DNA of 34,648 nt from an uncultured Rikenella sp. (lineage in GTDB: Bacteria > Bacteroidota > Bacteroidia > Bacteroidales > Rikenellaceae): assembly GCF_947628055.1 (NCBI RefSeq), contig NZ_CANQYJ010000013.1, forward strand, positions 1 to 34,648, in the 5' to 3' direction. Position 1 is the stretch's first letter. Each line of letters begins with the position of its first letter. The notes below the pieces were generated by a model. It ran no database searches. It worked only from the letters and a program-made list of their open reading frames with translations, and had not been told where the DNA came from. The position numbers and the translations under genes were made by a program. This document shows, piece by piece, positions 7,529-15,467 of the stretch.

Positions 7529-7777
7529 TTACCAGCATTTATGACCGCCGGTCAGATTCCCTTTTCCTGCAGGAATCGTGGTCATACAAACCCCGCAGGT
7601 AAATCCGGGACAATCTCCTTTGCCTACGCAATTATAGGTCGTCACGGTTTCATTCTCGGCCAACGCTTCGATATTGGCCAGCGTCAGATCAGACGGCCGT
7701 TCGCGAGGTTGCGCATAGAGACAACTCAAGACAGCCCCGCTGCCGATTGCGAGTACACTACCCGCGACCAGCCTAAT
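7529..7777 (-). CDS. NVEALA-like Cys-rich peptide precursor P2, no ATG start
   Basis: The leader is a hydrophobic signal IRLVAGSVLAIGSGAVLSC, then YAQPRERPSDLTLANIEALA, matching the NVEALA-type motif. The core has five cysteines (YNC, GDC, FTC, GVC, HKCW at the end). A normal start would read MKKFAKIRL, but the codon before AAA AAG is TTA (7793-7795) and no ATG or GTG is in frame before the hydrophobic stretch. ATT at 7777 is the best candidate; a TTG at 7729 would delete the signal. P1 shares the defect although its core is wholly different. Located between rnhB and prop2. Function unknown; probably exported and processed after the leader. Confidence 0.65.
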   Translation of the reverse strand: MRLVAGSVLAIGSGAVLSCLYAQPRERPSDLTLANIEALAENETVTTYNCVGKGDCPGFTCGVCMTTIPAGKGNLTGGHKCW

Positions 7778-7950
7778 TTTGGCAAACTTTTTTAAGTTTG
7801 TTTTATTTTAAAGTTAGACTTTTCTCAGCACAGCTCCAACCCATTTCAAAAATACGGCAAAAAAAACAATATAAAACATATTTTATGAGCTATAAATTTA
7901 TTTCCTCTTGCGATCCCCTTATTCTTCTGGTGCCAAGAACCGGCGGCAGA
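7667..7950 (-). repeat. Duplicated header block A2 (rnhB tail + leader + P2 signal)
   Basis: Native copy of the block repeated at 5832-6252. It runs from the end of rnhB through the leader RNA into the P2 signal up to LTLANIE. It contains a TATTTTTG box (7847-7854) fitting TAnnTTTG; copy A1 has TATTTTTA at that place. Confidence 0.8.
7847..7854 (-). promoter_or_regulatory. Candidate -7 box for P2
   Basis: TATTTTTG fits TAnnTTTG, about 70 bases upstream of the candidate P2 start and 65 bases after the rnhB stop. The expected -33 TTTG is not clear, so this is tentative. Confidence 0.4.
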
Positions 7951-8530
7951 AAGTGACCCGATGGTACGGCGAAAGTCCGTACCGCATCACGGCATCGCGG
8001 TGTGCCCGGGTCGGATAGCCTTTGTTCTGTTTCCAACCGTAAACAGGGTATTCCTCGTGAATACGGATCATATAGTCGTCGCGGCAGGTCTTGGCCAGGA
8101 CGGATGCTGCGGCGATAGGGGCGAGCTTGGCGTCTCCCTTGACGATACATTCGTATGGGATGATGAGCGTGCCGGGCCGGAAACGATTCCCGTCCACCAG
8201 CAGCCGGTCGACTTTCATCCCTTCGGGCAGCCGTTCCGCTAACTGTGCGAATGCCCGCCGCATGGCCCGGAATGAGGCGTTGAGGATATTGATTTCGTCG
8301 ATCTCTGCGGCTGTCACTTCGCCGACGCCCCACGCCACGGCCTCGCGCTGGATCACTTCACGCAAGGCGTAGCGGTCGTGTTCGTTCATCTGCTTGGAGT
8401 CGTTCAGCCGTTCGTCGCGGAAACCGGGGGGCAGCAGTACTGCTCCGGCGAACACGGGCCCGGCCAGGGGCCCGCGCCCGGCTTCGTCCAAGCCGACTTC
8501 AATTCCTCCATATAAACTGAGCTCGAGCAT
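7919..8530 (-). CDS. rnhB: Ribonuclease HII (RnhB)
   Basis: Cleaves the RNA strand of RNA-DNA hybrids and starts removal of misincorporated ribonucleotides. The signature [14 protein letters not shown] (residues 13-26) holds two catalytic acidic residues. The remaining DG (VDGNRF) and YNY-like segments and the late helix ([12 protein letters not shown]) are all present. The 203-residue length is normal. Its last ten codons ([10 protein letters not shown]) are copied at 6218-6250 in front of the P1 module. Downstream lies P2, upstream proS. Confidence 0.95.
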   Translation of the reverse strand: MLELSLYGGIEVGLDEAGRGPLAGPVFAGAVLLPPGFRDERLNDSKQMNEHDRYALREVIQREAVAWGVGEVTAAEIDEINILNASFRAMRRAFAQLAERLPEGMKVDRLLVDGNRFRPGTLIIPYECIVKGDAKLAPIAAASVLAKTCRDDYMIRIHEEYPVYGWKQNKGYPTRAHRDAVMRYGLSPYHRVTFCRRFLAPEE

Positions 8531-8672
8531 CCGTTATCTGTTATGATTGTCCGGCTCCCTCTAAATTCAGCGGTGCTGTGCACCGTCGGTCGCGGCTTCG
8601 GCGGTGTGTTTCCAGATAGTTGCCAGTCGCACAGCCGGACACCTCACGATGACGAATGACCGCTACCGTTTT

Positions 8673-10157
8673 TTAGTACGCCTTCGCGAACAGAACCCGC
8701 CGGTGCGAAGGTTTGCCGCTGACAATGCAAGTACCCTCCTCCGCCGGCGCATCGACCGGAATACACCGAATCGTCGCCTTCGTCTCGTTTTTAATGAGCT
8801 CCTCCGTCTCCGGCGTCCCGTCCCAGTGAGCCAGAATAAACCCGCCCTTCTCCTCGAGCACCCGTTTGAACTCATCGTAAGTATCCACACGCGTAATCAT
8901 CGAATCCCTGAACCGCAAAGCCTTGTCGTAGATATTCCGCTGAATATCCCCTAACAGCGATTCGATCCGCTCCGCAATCCCCGCCGCCGGCACCACCTCT
9001 TTCGTCAAAGTATCGCGCCGCGCCAGTTCGACCGTCCCGTTCGCCAAGTCCCGCGGCCCGATGGCCAGCCGCACCGGAACCCCCTTAAGCTCATATTCCG
9101 CGAACTTAAATCCGCTCCGCACATTGTCCCGGTCGTCGATCTTGACACTGATCCCCCGCGTCTTGAGTTCCGCCGCGATCTCTTCCATTTTCGAGACGAT
9201 AGCCGCCAATTCCTCCTGCCCCTTGTAGATAGGCACCATCACCACCTGAATCGGCGCCAACTTCGGCGGCAGCACCAGACCGTTGTTGTCCGAATGCGCC
9301 ATAATCAATGCCCCCATCAACCGCGTGGAGACCCCCCACGACGTCGCCCACACATAATCGAGCTGCCCCTCGCGGTTGGCGAACTGCACGTCGAACGCCT
9401 TGGCGAAATTCTGGCCCAAGAAATGCGAAGTCCCCGACTGGAGCGCCTTTCCGTCCTGCATCAACGCCTCGATCGTCAGCGTATCGTCCGCCCCGGCGAA
9501 CCGTTCGCTGTCGCTCTTGTGTCCCACGATCACCGGCAAGGCCAGCCACTGTTCGGCAAAATCGCGGTAGACGCCGATCATCCGTTCCGCTTCGGCCATC
9601 GCCTCCTCGCGCGTGGCATGGGCCGTGTGCCCCTCCTGCCACAGAAACTCCGCCGTCCGCAAAAACAGCCGCGTCCGCATCTCCCACCGCACCACGTTGG
9701 CCCACTGGTTGCACAGAATCGGCAGGTCGCGATACGAATGAATCCAGTTCTTATAGGTATTCCAGATAATGGTCTCGGAAGTCGGCCGCACGATCAGCTC
9801 CTCTTCGAGTTTGGCCTCCGGATCGACGATCACCCCCTGCCCGTCCGGGTCGTTCTTGAGCCGATAATGCGTCACCACGGCGCACTCCTTGGCAAACCCC
9901 TCGACATGGTGCGCCTCTTTCGAGAAAAACGATTTCGGGATGAAGAGCGGGAAATAAGCGTTCACATGCCCCGTCGCCTTGAACATGTCGTCCAGCGCGC
10001 GCTGCATCTTTTCCCAAATGGCGTAGCCGTAGGGCTTGATCACCATGCAGCCGCGCACGGCGGAACCCTCCGCCAGCCCGGCCTTGACCACCAGTTCGTT
10101 ATACCATCTGCTGTAATCTTCCTCGCGCGAGGTGAGGTCTTTGAGCTCTTTTGCCAT
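8673..10157 (-). CDS. proS: Prolyl-tRNA synthetase (ProRS, short type)
   Basis: Charges tRNA-Pro in the cytoplasm. Class II motifs are visible: motif 2 near [24 protein letters not shown] and motif 3 near [21 protein letters not shown]. The protein has 494 residues, no bacterial editing insertion, and the C-terminal domain ending FAKAY with its usual terminal tyrosine, so it is the archaeal/eukaryal-type ProRS found in Bacteroidetes. The first codons (MAKELK) and promoter are copied upstream of P4 and P5 (15271-15336, 17039-17104). Start ATG at 10157. The 142-base gap to rnhB shows no feature. Confidence 0.95.
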   Translation of the reverse strand: MAKELKDLTSREEDYSRWYNELVVKAGLAEGSAVRGCMVIKPYGYAIWEKMQRALDDMFKATGHVNAYFPLFIPKSFFSKEAHHVEGFAKECAVVTHYRLKNDPDGQGVIVDPEAKLEEELIVRPTSETIIWNTYKNWIHSYRDLPILCNQWANVVRWEMRTRLFLRTAEFLWQEGHTAHATREEAMAEAERMIGVYRDFAEQWLALPVIVGHKSDSERFAGADDTLTIEALMQDGKALQSGTSHFLGQNFAKAFDVQFANREGQLDYVWATSWGVSTRLMGALIMAHSDNNGLVLPPKLAPIQVVMVPIYKGQEELAAIVSKMEEIAAELKTRGISVKIDDRDNVRSGFKFAEYELKGVPVRLAIGPRDLANGTVELARRDTLTKEVVPAAGIAERIESLLGDIQRNIYDKALRFRDSMITRVDTYDEFKRVLEEKGGFILAHWDGTPETEELIKNETKATIRCIPVDAPAEEGTCIVSGKPSHRRVLFAKAY

Positions 10158-10182
10158 GAGTTTCGTATATTTTTCCGATGGG

Positions 10183-10190
10183 CAAAGATA
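10183..10190 (-). promoter_or_regulatory. -7 box of the proS promoter
   Basis: TATCTTTG matches TAnnTTTG, 25 bases upstream of the proS ATG. The same box with the following ~65 bases recurs upstream of P5 and P4. Confidence 0.6.
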
Positions 10191-10198
10191 AACAAAAT

Positions 10199-10227
10199 CC
10201 GCCGCTCCCGCTATTTCGGGAGGGCGG
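10199..10227 (-). terminator. Terminator after prop3
   Basis: Stem CCGCCCTCCCG/CGGGAGCGGCGG (small asymmetry) followed by ATTTTG on the minus strand, 39 bases after the prop3 stop and just before the proS promoter. Confidence 0.6.
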
Positions 10228-10265
10228 AAAAAGGGTTCGGACGCACAATCGGCTGACAGAGGCGG

Positions 10266-11324
10266 TCACAGCTCGGGCAGGAGAATCTCCGCCACCCGAT
10301 TCTGTTCGCTCTCCTGAATCAGAGCATAGAGCTTGCCCGACCGGCTGTCAGCCGCAATGCGATTGACGGGACGATCCAGCCGGATACGTGCCACCGGTTC
10401 GCCTGCATGATCGAAGACCAGCAACTGGTCGGCTTCGGAGACCTCGTCGCTCAGCAGACGTTCCGAGAACAACAGATAATAATACCGGTCGTCGGCGGTA
10501 AGGCTTTCGACGCCTTGCATATTATTGGGATCGACGGCCACGGTGTAAAACCGGGCCTCCGGATCGGACATGGGGGTAAAAAGAGGGGCCTGAACAATAT
10601 ATTCGCGGATTTTGCGGACATGATCGTCGTCAGCCCGAAAGAATTTCAGCACCAAACCGTCTCGAGAGGCGTACATGAAGTGCCGGCCGTCCGGCGACCG
10701 CAGCAAGGGCCCCTGCTGTCCGAATGCGTTGTCATAGGAGGCGATAGTGCGTCCTTCCGGGTCGGGGACATAGTCGTCGATGGCCTCTACTCGCTTCCCC
10801 ATGCTGTCCAACAGATAGAATTGCAGATCATCACTTGCCGAACTGCCACTCCCGACATGTCTGCGGCCGGCAATAGGAAGCATCTCCATGTAATCGACAT
10901 CGACGACCTGCCTGGCGAAAGAGGGAGCAAGTTTTTCGGCCACGACCGGCACGGTCAACACCTGCTTAGCCGGAGTGTTATAAACATACAGATCGCCGTC
11001 ATTTTCGTGCAAAGAACCGATATAAACCACTTCATTCGGCCCTTTTCCTTTCCGGATCACTCCGACTGAGCGAAAGGTCATTGTGTCGAAAATAGTAATG
11101 GCAGGATCGGTACGATTGGAACCGACAACGAAGCGTCCGCAGGAGGCGACAAAATATTCGCCGTCGGAGGCGTTGCCCTCCAAAGCGCCCATCATACGAG
11201 TCCGGGCCTGCATCTCAGCTGACGGAGGAAACAGATCTTCGAGTTCAGGGACCGTATCCCGCCGGCCGCAGCCGAACAGCCAAATCCCGCTGATCGCAAC
11301 GAATATCCTAAAAATTTTTTGCAT
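10266..11324 (-). CDS. Six-bladed beta-propeller lipoprotein (prop3)
   Basis: 352 residues. The signal is IFRIFVAISGIWLFGCG with its lipid cysteine near residue 19. The GKGPNEVVYIG marker sits in blade 1-2, and the final blades read QLLVFDHAGEPVARIRLDRPV and KLYALIQES, as in other family members. It follows the broken precursor P3 with a 56-base gap and no strong hairpin. Its 3' end abuts the proS promoter, the same arrangement that the copied proS fragment has after prop6. Role inferred as surface binding; ligand unknown. Confidence 0.86.
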   Translation of the reverse strand: MQKIFRIFVAISGIWLFGCGRRDTVPELEDLFPPSAEMQARTRMMGALEGNASDGEYFVASCGRFVVGSNRTDPAITIFDTMTFRSVGVIRKGKGPNEVVYIGSLHENDGDLYVYNTPAKQVLTVPVVAEKLAPSFARQVVDVDYMEMLPIAGRRHVGSGSSASDDLQFYLLDSMGKRVEAIDDYVPDPEGRTIASYDNAFGQQGPLLRSPDGRHFMYASRDGLVLKFFRADDDHVRKIREYIVQAPLFTPMSDPEARFYTVAVDPNNMQGVESLTADDRYYYLLFSERLLSDEVSEADQLLVFDHAGEPVARIRLDRPVNRIAADSRSGKLYALIQESEQNRVAEILLPEL

Positions 11325-11380
11325 TGTTTATCCTTAAAGCGGTTGAACGGATGTCCAAGTGCCGGGGAAAATGACCCCAT

Positions 11381-11524
11381 CTACCTCAAAACAGCCTCCA
11401 CTGCCTTTGCACCGACCTTTTTCCCACCCAAATCCACTTCGTAATCGACTTCTGCCATCGCCTCGAGATTGGCGAGGGTAAGATATGAAAGCTGCTCCTT
11501 AGGTTGTGCTTTGAGATAGGTCAT
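11381..11524 (-). pseudogene. Decayed NVEALA-like precursor P3
   Basis: An open frame MTYLKAQPKEQLSYLTLANLEAMA... matches the end of the P4/P5 leader (MTYLKAQPRQPMSALTLANIEA). The hydrophobic start is missing: a TGA lies in frame just upstream, and the surrounding bases only partly match the P4 signal. The 24-residue tail contains no cysteine. It therefore looks like a truncated relic, although prop3 downstream is intact. Confidence 0.65.
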
Positions 11525-11623
11525 TACCGCCCCGGCGCAGGCATTATCTCAGGGAACTTTCTCAAAAATTACATGTCTCGGGCGCCGGACAATGTATGAC
11601 GTGTTCCGCGGTCGCATTTTTCC

Positions 11624-11631
11624 CAAAGATA
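11624..11631 (-). promoter_or_regulatory. Candidate -7 box for the P3-prop3 unit
   Basis: TATCTTTG fits TAnnTTTG, directly downstream of the prop4 terminator and about 100 bases before P3. The -33 spacing is not convincing. Confidence 0.4.
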
Positions 11632-11671
11632 TGACATGAAATCCAAACGATTAATTTTTCCTGCAAAAAAG

Positions 11672-11697
11672 GTCCGGTTGCCTTTGGGCAACCGGAC
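11672..11697 (-). terminator. Strong intrinsic terminator after prop4
   Basis: Perfect 11 bp stem GTCCGGTTGCC/GGCAACCGGAC with a four-base loop, followed by CTTTTTTG on the minus strand. It closes the P4-to-prop4 run. Confidence 0.85.
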
Positions 11698-11778
11698 GTC
11701 ACAAAGAGTCGATTTTTCGTATGCGCCAAGAATTGGTGTCCCGTTCGCCTCAAAATAGCTCGCTCGCGAAGCCGGCAG

Positions 11779-12837
11779 TTACTGAATGGAATAAAAAATC
11801 AGCAACGGATTGTCATTTTCGTCCACCTTAAGGCCTTGCCTATAGGCGGCGTATCTGGAACTCGAGAGAAACTCCGCCGCTTCTGCCACCTCGATAAAGT
11901 AATCCTCGGTAGCACATGCTATCGGTTTAACCGAAATAATTCCCGGAGCCTCAACTATACATTGTCTGCCATTTTTCGCATGGTAATACCAACTGTACTC
12001 TGTATCACCCAGCGAAAAAACCATCCCCCACCAATCGCGTGTTGGATAAAAACTCGGAAAGCTAACGATCCCGTGCTTTTCAAATTCATCCATAAACGTC
12101 CCGGCCGTTAATGTCTGTATAAATTCCGGAGTAATAGTATGAACTCCGAAGTCAAGTTTAATTTGCTTCACATCGGACGTATCAGGACCGACCGTATAAA
12201 TACTGGAACTGAAATCCGGGAAATAATAGACCTTCCCATCGGATTCGGTAAAGGGGAAGACGGCAGGGATACTGACCGTAGTTTTTGCCAGTATCGGCGC
12301 AATCGTTTCATATTTTTTCCGTCCCTCCCTATCGGTAACAATCAACGTCCCATCCTGATTATAAGCCGATTTAAACGCCATGTAATTCTCCATCACGACT
12401 ATTGCTTCCGGAGCGAAATCCAACGGAATTGTCCGCAGGTACTGCCCCGTCAGAGAATAGACCAATACGCTTTTTTTTGCATTGGTAACGACATATAGTT
12501 CGTCCCGGAAGACCCAAAAGTTACTAATCGTTATGTATTCCTGTGGCCCGTGCCCGACTTTTTGCACTTTCGACAGGTATTTTCCATTCAGGTCATAAAC
12601 CACGATCTTGAATTGGTCTTGTACCAGAATATTCCGACCGGCGATCTTCACCCGATAGAACTGGTCGAAAAGAGCCTCATTATTGGTCTCCAGCTGAATA
12701 ATTCGCTCCACTTTTAAAGTCGGCTCGGGAGCTTTGAAATCGACTACGACCTGCTCTGTTTCCATCTCAGTCTGCGGACCCGAACAAGCCAGCATGAGTC
12801 CCAACGTACAAAGAGTAAAAATTTTATTTATCATCAT
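11779..12837 (-). CDS. Six-bladed beta-propeller lipoprotein (prop4)
   Basis: About 352 residues. The signal INKIFTLCTLGLMLAC leads into the lipid cysteine, and the GHGPQEYITISNFW marker (GxGPxE) is near residue 85. It resembles prop1 more than prop5 in this stretch (GPQEY). The start is at the doubled ATG (12837/12834). An upstream GTG at 12843 adds only two residues. It has no precursor of its own; it follows thiol lipoprotein 2 across a terminator-like hairpin. It is somewhat AT-richer than prop5 and prop6. Confidence 0.85.
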   Translation of the reverse strand: MMINKIFTLCTLGLMLACSGPQTEMETEQVVVDFKAPEPTLKVERIIQLETNNEALFDQFYRVKIAGRNILVQDQFKIVVYDLNGKYLSKVQKVGHGPQEYITISNFWVFRDELYVVTNAKKSVLVYSLTGQYLRTIPLDFAPEAIVVMENYMAFKSAYNQDGTLIVTDREGRKKYETIAPILAKTTVSIPAVFPFTESDGKVYYFPDFSSSIYTVGPDTSDVKQIKLDFGVHTITPEFIQTLTAGTFMDEFEKHGIVSFPSFYPTRDWWGMVFSLGDTEYSWYYHAKNGRQCIVEAPGIISVKPIACATEDYFIEVAEAAEFLSSSRYAAYRQGLKVDENDNPLLIFYSIQ

Positions 12838-12862
12838 TAACACAAATTAACAAAAAGAAACA

Positions 12863-12900
12863 CCCTGCCCCCACACACAATGAAAATAGCAGGAACAGGG
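12863..12900 (-). terminator. Terminator between thiol lipoprotein 2 and prop4
   Basis: 9 bp stem CCCTGTTCC/GGGGCAGGG (two G-U pairs) followed by TGTTTCTTTTTG on the minus strand. It precedes a propeller, like the hairpins at 5633 and 14711. Confidence 0.6.
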
Positions 12901-12971
12901 CATTTTATAAACGATTCGAAGATTAGAATGTACAATAATCCGACCCGCCCGGAACAATAATCCAGTCTTCC

Positions 12972-13526
12972 CTATCCTCGTTCACCATCAGCCCGCAAAG
13001 TATCTATTGCAGACCGGTACAGCTTCCACATTGCCGCATTACCGATCGGCGAACCGACCAGTACGATCCGGTTGTCGCCATCCAACAGGAAAGTATTGAA
13101 AATCGGATGGACAGGCAAATTATTGGCCTCCCAAAACTCACTATCCGGATCAGTCAGCACCGTTGCCGGACAATGACCGTTCCTGACTGCCGGAACCGCC
13201 TTCTCCGGTTGTTCAGCAACCACAAAAACAACCGGCACCTTTCCTTGCCAACGTCTCAGTTCTCTCATATAAATATTCCATTGCGGAATATGCATCTGGC
13301 ACAGATTACATTCCTGAGCCGTAACGCAAACCAATATTTTCGGCACAATAGCAACCGCCTGTAACCTGAGTGAATCGGACATCCACAGCCGGGTGGAAGC
13401 CAGCAGGGAATCAGAGAAAACGATCTTTTGTCCGATCAATCGCTGAACCCTTCCATCGCCCTGCCGTCCGCTTCCGCATCCTGCGCATACCAACATCGCC
13501 CCGATCCATAATACGATACGTTTCAT
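12972..13526 (-). CDS. CxxC thioredoxin-like lipoprotein 2 paired with prop5
   Basis: 184 residues from ATG 13526, chosen because the lipoprotein signal VLWIGAMLVCAGC begins there. The thioredoxin-like core has the strand AIVPKILVCVTAQE, then C73-N-L-C76, then the helix HIPQWNIYMRELRRW. A strand VPVVFVVAEQ, the segment ATVLTDPDSEFWEAN, and the late FLLDGDNRIVLVGSPIGN (usual pre-cis-Pro and beta-strand zone) follow. It is a TlpA/redoxin-like fold anchored by lipid. It starts 8 bases after the prop5 stop, matching thiol lipoprotein 1 after prop1. Likely acts on disulfides outside the cytoplasm; a role on the Cys-rich precursors is inference. Confidence 0.75.
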   Translation of the reverse strand: MKRIVLWIGAMLVCAGCGSGRQGDGRVQRLIGQKIVFSDSLLASTRLWMSDSLRLQAVAIVPKILVCVTAQECNLCQMHIPQWNIYMRELRRWQGKVPVVFVVAEQPEKAVPAVRNGHCPATVLTDPDSEFWEANNLPVHPIFNTFLLDGDNRIVLVGSPIGNAAMWKLYRSAIDTLRADGERG

Positions 13527-13534
13527 CGGGTTCC

Positions 13535-14677
13535 CTACTTCAACGTATAAAAGACCAACGCGCAATCCCCATCAAGAACATGTTTACGGACATTATCCGG
13601 CAATTTTGCTATCTGCGGCTCCGTCTTTTCCAGAAAAATTTCGGAATCCGGCGTCACCCAGCTGACAAATGTAGAATCATTGACCGGATAAAAACCCGCA
13701 GTCTGGTCCCGCACGACATAACGTCCTTGATCCAGATAAATCCGACCGTCCCGCAAATCGACCATGAAGATATCCCATTCGCCGCCGGGCATAGTAATCT
13801 GCCCCATCAGATACGGGCCGACGACCGCAGGATTCCACTCTCCGATCCGATAATAATCGAATGTTTCATTCGCAGGCAAATCGCGCACCTCCCGCCGTTT
13901 TTCGTAGGCGATCCGATGCCGCTCCGGAAAATCGAAATGAATGCAACGTGTAAGATGCCCCTGACGGTTATAAAAGTAGACCGAATCGCTGCCCCCTTGC
14001 ATCCAGATCATCAAAGAATCAGAAACTTCGGTCAGTAAAGCCCGTGTCGATGATGCGTCGTATTTCTCGCGTTTCCATTCCGGTTGCATCCGATCGTCCG
14101 TTTTGTACAATCCGTATCTATTTTCGGGATTTTCCCGATAATAGATATCTCCGGTCCACAAGAAACCGCTGTCGCAGGCAGCGAACGAAGCGAGATCCGC
14201 ATCCGCGAGCGGAATATCCTCCACGAACTGCCCGTCAAGCGTATAAACGACCATTTTCCCGGCGTGGCCGTCGGCTATGAACAATCTATCGCCGCGGATC
14301 GTGAAATCATCGATCTGGATCATTTCCCCGGGTCCCTTTCCCGCCTGGCCGATATGCCGCCTGTAAGCACCGTCCGGCCCGAAGACCCGAATCCCGTAAT
14401 CGGCACGCATGCCGTCATCCATGACATAAATTTCATCCCTATACACCCGGATCTTGGATATATCGGACAAAAAGCTCTCCGGTGTACTTTCCAAAGGAAC
14501 GTATCGTACGGCCGCGATCAAATCCTGCAACAAACCGGCCGAGTCGGGCTGCCACTCGATCGTTCGGGTAACGACATCGTCCATGCCTGCATCCGTTCGG
14601 GCCGCTTCTTGACGCGTACCGCAGGCGCTCATCCCCAACCAGATTCCCGCCCACAAGACAAAACACGATTTCCTCAT
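13535..14677 (-). CDS. Six-bladed beta-propeller lipoprotein (prop5)
   Basis: About 380 residues from ATG 14677 (MRKSCFVLWAG). The longer in-frame form from 14740 would begin in the terminator hairpin and is rejected. The signal is GIWLGMSAC. It has the GKGPGEMIQIDDF marker and blades such as DRLFIADGHAGKMVVYTLDGQFVEDI. It lies between precursor P4 and thiol lipoprotein 2. The end (RKHVLDGDCALVFYTLK) resembles the tails of prop1 (EEDNPVLFMLR) and prop4 (DENDNPLLIFYSIQ), a shared C-terminal signature. Confidence 0.87.
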   Translation of the reverse strand: MRKSCFVLWAGIWLGMSACGTRQEAARTDAGMDDVVTRTIEWQPDSAGLLQDLIAAVRYVPLESTPESFLSDISKIRVYRDEIYVMDDGMRADYGIRVFGPDGAYRRHIGQAGKGPGEMIQIDDFTIRGDRLFIADGHAGKMVVYTLDGQFVEDIPLADADLASFAACDSGFLWTGDIYYRENPENRYGLYKTDDRMQPEWKREKYDASSTRALLTEVSDSLMIWMQGGSDSVYFYNRQGHLTRCIHFDFPERHRIAYEKRREVRDLPANETFDYYRIGEWNPAVVGPYLMGQITMPGGEWDIFMVDLRDGRIYLDQGRYVVRDQTAGFYPVNDSTFVSWVTPDSEIFLEKTEPQIAKLPDNVRKHVLDGDCALVFYTLK

Positions 14678-14710
14678 ATTTACGCAAATGATTAAAAACA
14701 ATTCAAAAAC

Positions 14711-14738
14711 GGGCGGGATACCCGAACGCATCCCGCCC
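14711..14738 (-). terminator. Intrinsic terminator between P4 and prop5
   Basis: Perfect 9 bp stem GGGCGGGAT/ATCCCGCCC with a ten-base loop, followed by GTTTTTG on the minus strand. It sits 14 bases after the P4 stop and 33 bases before the prop5 start. Confidence 0.85.
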
Positions 14739-14752
14739 AAATAACGACCCGA

Positions 14753-15022
14753 TTACAACAGGCAGTGGATATTGATACAATCGCCACCATTCTCACGGCC
14801 TTCGCAAATCACATGATGCGTTTTGCACGCCCTGCATTCATCTTTGGATTCGTGGGCAGGCCCCTGAACAATCGGCCTCACATCCATTCCGCCCCCTATC
14901 GCTTCGATATTGGCCAGCGTCAGGGCCGACATCGGCTGTCGGGGCTGTGCTTTGAGGTAAGTCATCATTGCGCCGCCGCAGATCAAGGCTGCACCGCCAG
15001 TTACCAACAGAACTTTGGTCAT
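14753..15022 (-). CDS. NVEALA-like Cys-rich peptide precursor P4
   Basis: 89 residues. The signal is MTKVLLVTGGAALICGGAMM, then the leader TYLKAQPRQPMSALTLANIEA, then a core with cysteines at 63, 66, 73, 82 and 87 (DECRAC, VIC, GDC, IHCLL). The first 41 residues differ from P5 at only two positions and the rest is unrelated. The start is ATG 15022, preceded by AGGAGAAAG, one of the few good ribosome sites here. It resembles the NVEALA/TIGR04149 'natural product precursor' class, but no maturation enzyme is recognised nearby. Probably exported, oxidised and possibly trimmed after NIEA. Confidence 0.8.
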   Translation of the reverse strand: MTKVLLVTGGAALICGGAMMTYLKAQPRQPMSALTLANIEAIGGGMDVRPIVQGPAHESKDECRACKTHHVICEGRENGGDCINIHCLL

Positions 15023-15117
15023 CTTTCTCCTGATCCCATGAAGTTTTAGCGGTTAATATTTTTGTTTTTACTCGATCTTCCGATCGAATGATGTATCAAA
15101 TATAGATAACGTTCTTT

Positions 15118-15303
15118 CTATTGTAAAATTTCATTGAAATATCGTATTGCAAAACGATCCACGCAAAGCAAAAACCGAAGTAAAAAATATCGTAAACCTA
15201 TTGATTGCAACGCGGTATCTCCCGGCAGAGAGTGCCGGCCGAAACTCCGGAATTCCCATGCCCGCTGTAACGCGAGGTGAGCTCTTTTGAGCTCTTTTGC
15301 CAT
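15118..15303 (-). CDS. Upstream leader frame using the copied proS start
   Basis: A 61-codon frame starting MAKELKRAHLALQRAWEF in the P4 leader RNA. The first six codons and the upstream promoter are a copy of proS (10126-10190); the rest is not ProRS. The P5 leader holds the same frame (16922-17071) with MTKELK and a different end. It could be a fossil or a translated leader affecting P4; conservation of the frame across two copies is weak evidence because the copies are recent. Confidence 0.35.
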   Translation of the reverse strand: MAKELKRAHLALQRAWEFRSFGRHSLPGDTALQSIGLRYFLLRFLLCVDRFAIRYFNEILQ

Positions 15304-15328
15304 AGGTTTCGTTGTTTTTTCCGATGCG

Positions 15329-15336
15329 CAAAGATA
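15329..15336 (-). promoter_or_regulatory. -7 box of the captured proS promoter (P4)
   Basis: TATCTTTG, same context as at proS (followed by GC-CATCGGAAAAA-like bases). It would drive a ~300-base leader before P4. Confidence 0.6.
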
Positions 15337-15392
15337 GGAATTACGACCGAGGCGGCAGAGAAAAAACGGCTTTATTTTCGTTATCTTGTAAT

Positions 15393-15427
15393 AAAAAGAT
15401 TCCCCACAAATGTAAGGGAATCTTTTT
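15393..15427. terminator. Bidirectional terminator after prop6
   Basis: 12 bp stem AAAAAGATTCCC/GGGAATCTTTTT with an 11-base loop, A and T tracts on both sides, 40 bases past the prop6 stop. Confidence 0.85.
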
Positions 15428-15467
15428 CGGATTGTCTTCGGCTGAGTAGGGTGTGCCCTGTAAAGGC

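Larger units (their letters stand above)
14903..15350 (-). repeat. Header block B1 (proS 5' fragment + leader RNA + P4 signal)
   Basis: About 450 bases, highly similar to 16675-17120. On the minus strand the order is TATCTTTG box, copied proS start (MAKELK), a hairpin CCGGCA-CTCTC-TGCCGG, the stem CGATC-GGAA-GATCG, then the P4 ribosome site and signal to NIEA. Similarity stops abruptly at the leader/core boundary. The 445-base gap between P4 and prop6 contains only this block and a terminator. Confidence 0.88.

Noticed and set aside
9294-10256. 320-residue plus-strand frame over proS
   Set aside because: Antisense of a clear ProRS gene; low-complexity His/Arg/Pro composition.
12847-12903. 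18-residue Cys-containing mini frame MPCSCYFHCVWGQGVSFC
   Set aside because: It coincides with the terminator hairpin before prop4 and has no leader motif; cysteines arise from the stem sequence.
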